Shown in pieces: positions 6,582 through 8,069 of a stretch of DNA of 8,069 nt; position 1 is the stretch's first letter, and each line of letters opens with the position of its first letter. The stretch comes from Bacillaceae bacterium (lineage in GTDB: Bacteria; Bacillota; Bacilli; Bacillales_A; Planococcaceae). The notes beneath the pieces are model-generated. The model did not search any database and was not told the DNA's origin. It was given only the letters and a program-made list of their open reading frames with translations. The position numbers were made by a program, and so were the translations under genes. The stretch spans positions 1 to 8,069 of the forward strand of contig JASLGI010000098.1 of the NCBI GenBank assembly GCA_030149685.1, in the 5' to 3' direction.

Positions 6582-7279
6582 GACCGTTTACACGCCTTTT
6601 GCCAATTCGCTTCTGCTTCCGCTAAACGAGAATATTCTGGCACGAATGTATGAACGTCATCTTTTTCTGTTCGTTCCATCGCTAATGTAACAAGATCTGT
6701 TGCACGCGGTACCCAAAAGTTTTTTGGAGCGATTAGAAGCTCTTCGCCAAACGTCTCTAACAATGTATTTTTATAAGTTGCCACATCAATACCTGTAAAT
6801 AAAATCGGCTCTTCAATCGTTTCTTTTAACTCTTGTAACCAATCCTCAAGGCTTACGTGACGCTCGGATATAACTTCTTCTACTCGTCCATTGTGTACAC
6901 GATAAAGTCCTGTATACACATTGTTACGACGTGCATCAATGAGCGGACAAACATAACCGTTCACTGAATAAAAAGGTGCAGCCAAAATTTTCACACTCGG
7001 TACGCCAATTAACGGTTTATTCAATGTCCATGCTAATGTCTTCGCAATCGTTACACCGATTCGAACTCCTGTATAAGAACCTGGACCTTCTGAAACTGCA
7101 ATTGCATCAAGATCTTTCGGTGTAACGCCTGCTTCTTGAAAAAGTCGTTCAATGACTGGCATTGCACGGTGTGAATGACGAATATTCATCGTCGCATTTT
7201 CTTCTATTAAAACGTATCCATCTTGAACGAGCGCTACTGAAAGCGGGCCGTTAGATGTATCAATCCCTAACCATAGCAT
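6578..7279 (-). CDS. tsaB: tRNA threonylcarbamoyladenosine synthesis protein TsaB
   Basis: TsaB (YeaZ/YdiC) is a catalytically inactive paralogue of TsaD that dimerises with it and scaffolds the t6A-synthesising complex with TsaE. The 233-residue protein begins MLWLGIDTSNGPLSVAL and has HSHRAMPVIERLF (35-47), the family-defining SEGPGSYTGVRIGVTIAK (63-80), LIDARRNNVYTGLY and the C-terminal PEYSRLAEAEANWQK. It lacks the metal-binding histidine pair of TsaD, as expected. The ATG at 7279 lies 20 nt inside the end of tsaE, with GAGG 9 nt before it, and its stop overlaps the rimI start by 4 nt. Confidence 0.96.
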   Translation of the reverse strand: MLWLGIDTSNGPLSVALVQDGYVLIEENATMNIRHSHRAMPVIERLFQEAGVTPKDLDAIAVSEGPGSYTGVRIGVTIAKTLAWTLNKPLIGVPSVKILAAPFYSVNGYVCPLIDARRNNVYTGLYRVHNGRVEEVISERHVSLEDWLQELKETIEEPILFTGIDVATYKNTLLETFGEELLIAPKNFWVPRATDLVTLAMERTEKDDVHTFVPEYSRLAEAEANWQKACKRS

Positions 7280-7718
7280 TTTTTATCGCCTCGCATATCT
7301 TTTCAAATCGTTCGCCATGTGCTTCGCAACTTACATGACGTGTCGTTTCATCCACTGGTTCAAATCGTAGTGTTAAATATTCTTCTGGTAAAAAGTCTTC
7401 AATATACTGTGCCCATTCAACAACGCTAATGGCATCCCCGTAAAATAAATCATCCCAACCGAGATCTTCATATTGATCTTTTAAACGGTACACATCAAAG
7501 TGTTGAAAAGGAACGTTCCCTTCATATTGCTTTAAAATAGTAAATGTCGGGCTATTCACATTTCCTTCTACTTCTAACGCACGAGCAAGTGCTTGTGTGA
7601 ATGTTGTTTTTCCAGCACCGATTGATCCTTCTAACGTAAGAACATCCGGTGGAGATAAATATTCAGCTACAACTTGAGCTAATCGTTCAGTATCTTGTAA
7701 TGAGTTTAATTGAATCAT
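7260..7718 (-). CDS. tsaE: tRNA threonylcarbamoyladenosine synthesis ATPase TsaE
   Basis: TsaE (YjeE/YdiB) is the small P-loop ATPase that cycles the TsaBD complex during t6A synthesis. The 152-residue protein has Walker A GSIGAGKTT (31-39), the SPTF switch segment (56-59), HFDVYR (73-78) with the conserved aspartate and tyrosine, and the VVEWAQ motif (99-104). The open frame runs further upstream to about 7805, but those extra residues (MCHFLIFTSK...) lack family similarity and would extend through the predicted promoter. ATG 7718 gives MIQLNSLQDTERLA and a length near that of B. subtilis YdiB (158). AAAGGA lies 11-12 nt upstream, a rather long spacing. It is the first gene of the operon and overlaps tsaB by 20 nt. 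Confidence 0.95.
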   Translation of the reverse strand: MIQLNSLQDTERLAQVVAEYLSPPDVLTLEGSIGAGKTTFTQALARALEVEGNVNSPTFTILKQYEGNVPFQHFDVYRLKDQYEDLGWDDLFYGDAISVVEWAQYIEDFLPEEYLTLRFEPVDETTRHVSCEAHGERFEKICEAIKNAMVRD

Positions 7719-7758
7719 CTCTTCATCGGTCCTTTCTATCCTTCTTAGTGTACCGAAT

Positions 7759-7787
7759 TTTATACAAATTGTCTGCTTTGAAGTAAA
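7759..7787 (-). promoter_or_regulatory. Promoter of the tsaE-tsaB-rimI-tsaD operon
   Basis: TTTACT (7787-7782) and TATAAA (7764-7759) on the minus strand are separated by 17 bp. The box pair lies between the rRNA/tRNA terminator and tsaE, giving a leader of about 34 nt. This makes the tsa operon independent of the rRNA operon. Confidence 0.65.
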
Positions 7788-7803
7788 TATTAAAAAATGG
7801 CAC

Positions 7804-7829
7804 AAAAAAACGACTTCTCTGGAAGTCGT
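7804..7829 (-). terminator. Terminator of the rRNA-tRNA operon
   Basis: On the minus strand an 8-bp perfect stem (ACGACTTC, 7829-7822, pairing with GAAGTCGT, 7817-7810) around a 4-nt loop is followed directly by a run of T residues (7810-7804). It stands 15 nt after the encoded CCA of tRNA-Asp, the expected end of the rRNA operon transcript. Confidence 0.92.
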
Positions 7830-7844
7830 GAAATGTTTATATAA

Positions 7845-7920
7845 TGGCGGTCCCGACGGGAATCGAACCCGCGATCTCCTGCGTGACAGGCAGGCATGTT
7901 AACCGCTACACCACGGGACC
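7845..7920 (-). tRNA. tRNA-Asp (anticodon GTC)
   Basis: The 76-nt minus-strand gene folds as a standard cloverleaf. The acceptor arm is GGTCCCG (7920-7914) with CGGGACC (7855-7849), discriminator G and encoded CCA (7847-7845). The anticodon stem is CCTGC/GCAGG with loop CTGTCAC, giving anticodon GTC (7887-7885). The T arm is GCGGG-TTCGATT-CCCGT. G73 and GTC fit aspartate. It follows 5S rRNA by about 11 nt and is co-transcribed with the rRNA operon. Confidence 0.98.
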
Positions 7921-7931
7921 ATATAAAAATG

Positions 7932-8046
7932 ACTCGCAACGACCTACTCTCACAGGCCACTACAGCCTACTACCATCGGCGCTGAAGAGCTTAACTACCG
8001 TGTTCGGTATGGGAACGGGTGTGACCTCTTCGCCATTGTCACGAGA
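7932..8046 (-). rRNA. rrf: 5S ribosomal RNA
   Basis: The minus strand carries the highly conserved 5S core, including GCGAAGAGGTCACACCCG, CCCATACCGAACACGG and GTTAAGCTCTTCAGCGCC, then GATGGTAGTA and TGTGAGAGTAGG. The ends pair as helix I, CTCGTGAC (8045-8038) with GTTGCGAG (7940-7933), giving about 115 nt, close to the 116 nt of Bacillus 5S. The exact ends are good to one or two bases. Bases 8047-8069 upstream are the presumed 23S-5S spacer, with nothing identifiable in them. Confidence 0.97.
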
Positions 8047-8069
8047 CATAGTTGTACGTTAAAAACTGA

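Noticed and set aside
7719..7805. N-terminal extension of tsaE up to 7805
   Set aside because: The added residues do not resemble TsaE, and they would be encoded by the stretch that holds the operon's -35 and -10 boxes.
7844..8062. Plus-strand open frame of 72 codons
   Set aside because: It lies entirely antisense to tRNA-Asp and 5S rRNA; such frames are common artefacts opposite RNA genes.

Overview
The window reads as chromosomal DNA of a low-to-moderate GC Gram-positive bacterium of the Bacillales. The support is the perfect CIRCE element before groES, a Rex repressor of the Bacillus type and length, Bacillus-like 5S rRNA, strong GGAGG-type ribosome binding sites, two TTG start codons, and gene order. 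Read from 8069 towards 1, the order matches the Bacillus subtilis ydiB-ydiC-ydiD-gcp-ydiF-rex-ydiL-groES-groEL block, as I recall it. An Exiguobacterium-like or related genus would fit, but the sequence alone does not fix the genus.

Layout from the right-hand end: the tail of an rRNA operon (5S rRNA, then tRNA-Asp(GTC), then a terminator) is followed by a promoter and a tightly overlapping minus-strand operon tsaE-tsaB-rimI-tsaD. The Tsa proteins make the t6A modification of ANN-decoding tRNAs; RimI is a protein N-acetyltransferase. The operon ends at a perfect 17-bp bidirectional terminator. Past it lies a non-coding stretch (about 4862-5085) that folds convincingly only as a minus-strand RNA. 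I call this a candidate structured ncRNA that I cannot assign to a family. Next comes ydiF on the plus strand, an ABC-F ATPase acting on ribosomes.

ydiF and rex diverge from a 125-bp control region holding a good rex promoter overlapped by an inverted repeat. rex (redox-sensing repressor) converges on ydiL (CPBP-family membrane protease), and the two share a bidirectional terminator. ydiL and groES diverge from a region holding both promoters, the CIRCE operator and an additional perfect palindrome. groES and the first 292 codons of groEL complete the window, with groEL running off the left edge.

All the genes are housekeeping: chaperonin, redox control, tRNA modification, ribosome-associated ATPase and rRNA. 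No phage, insertion sequence, CRISPR or toxin/defence module is visible. The most interesting items are the unassigned structured RNA at 4923-5065, a GroES that lacks most of the roof hairpin, and two unexplained palindromes placed within promoters.
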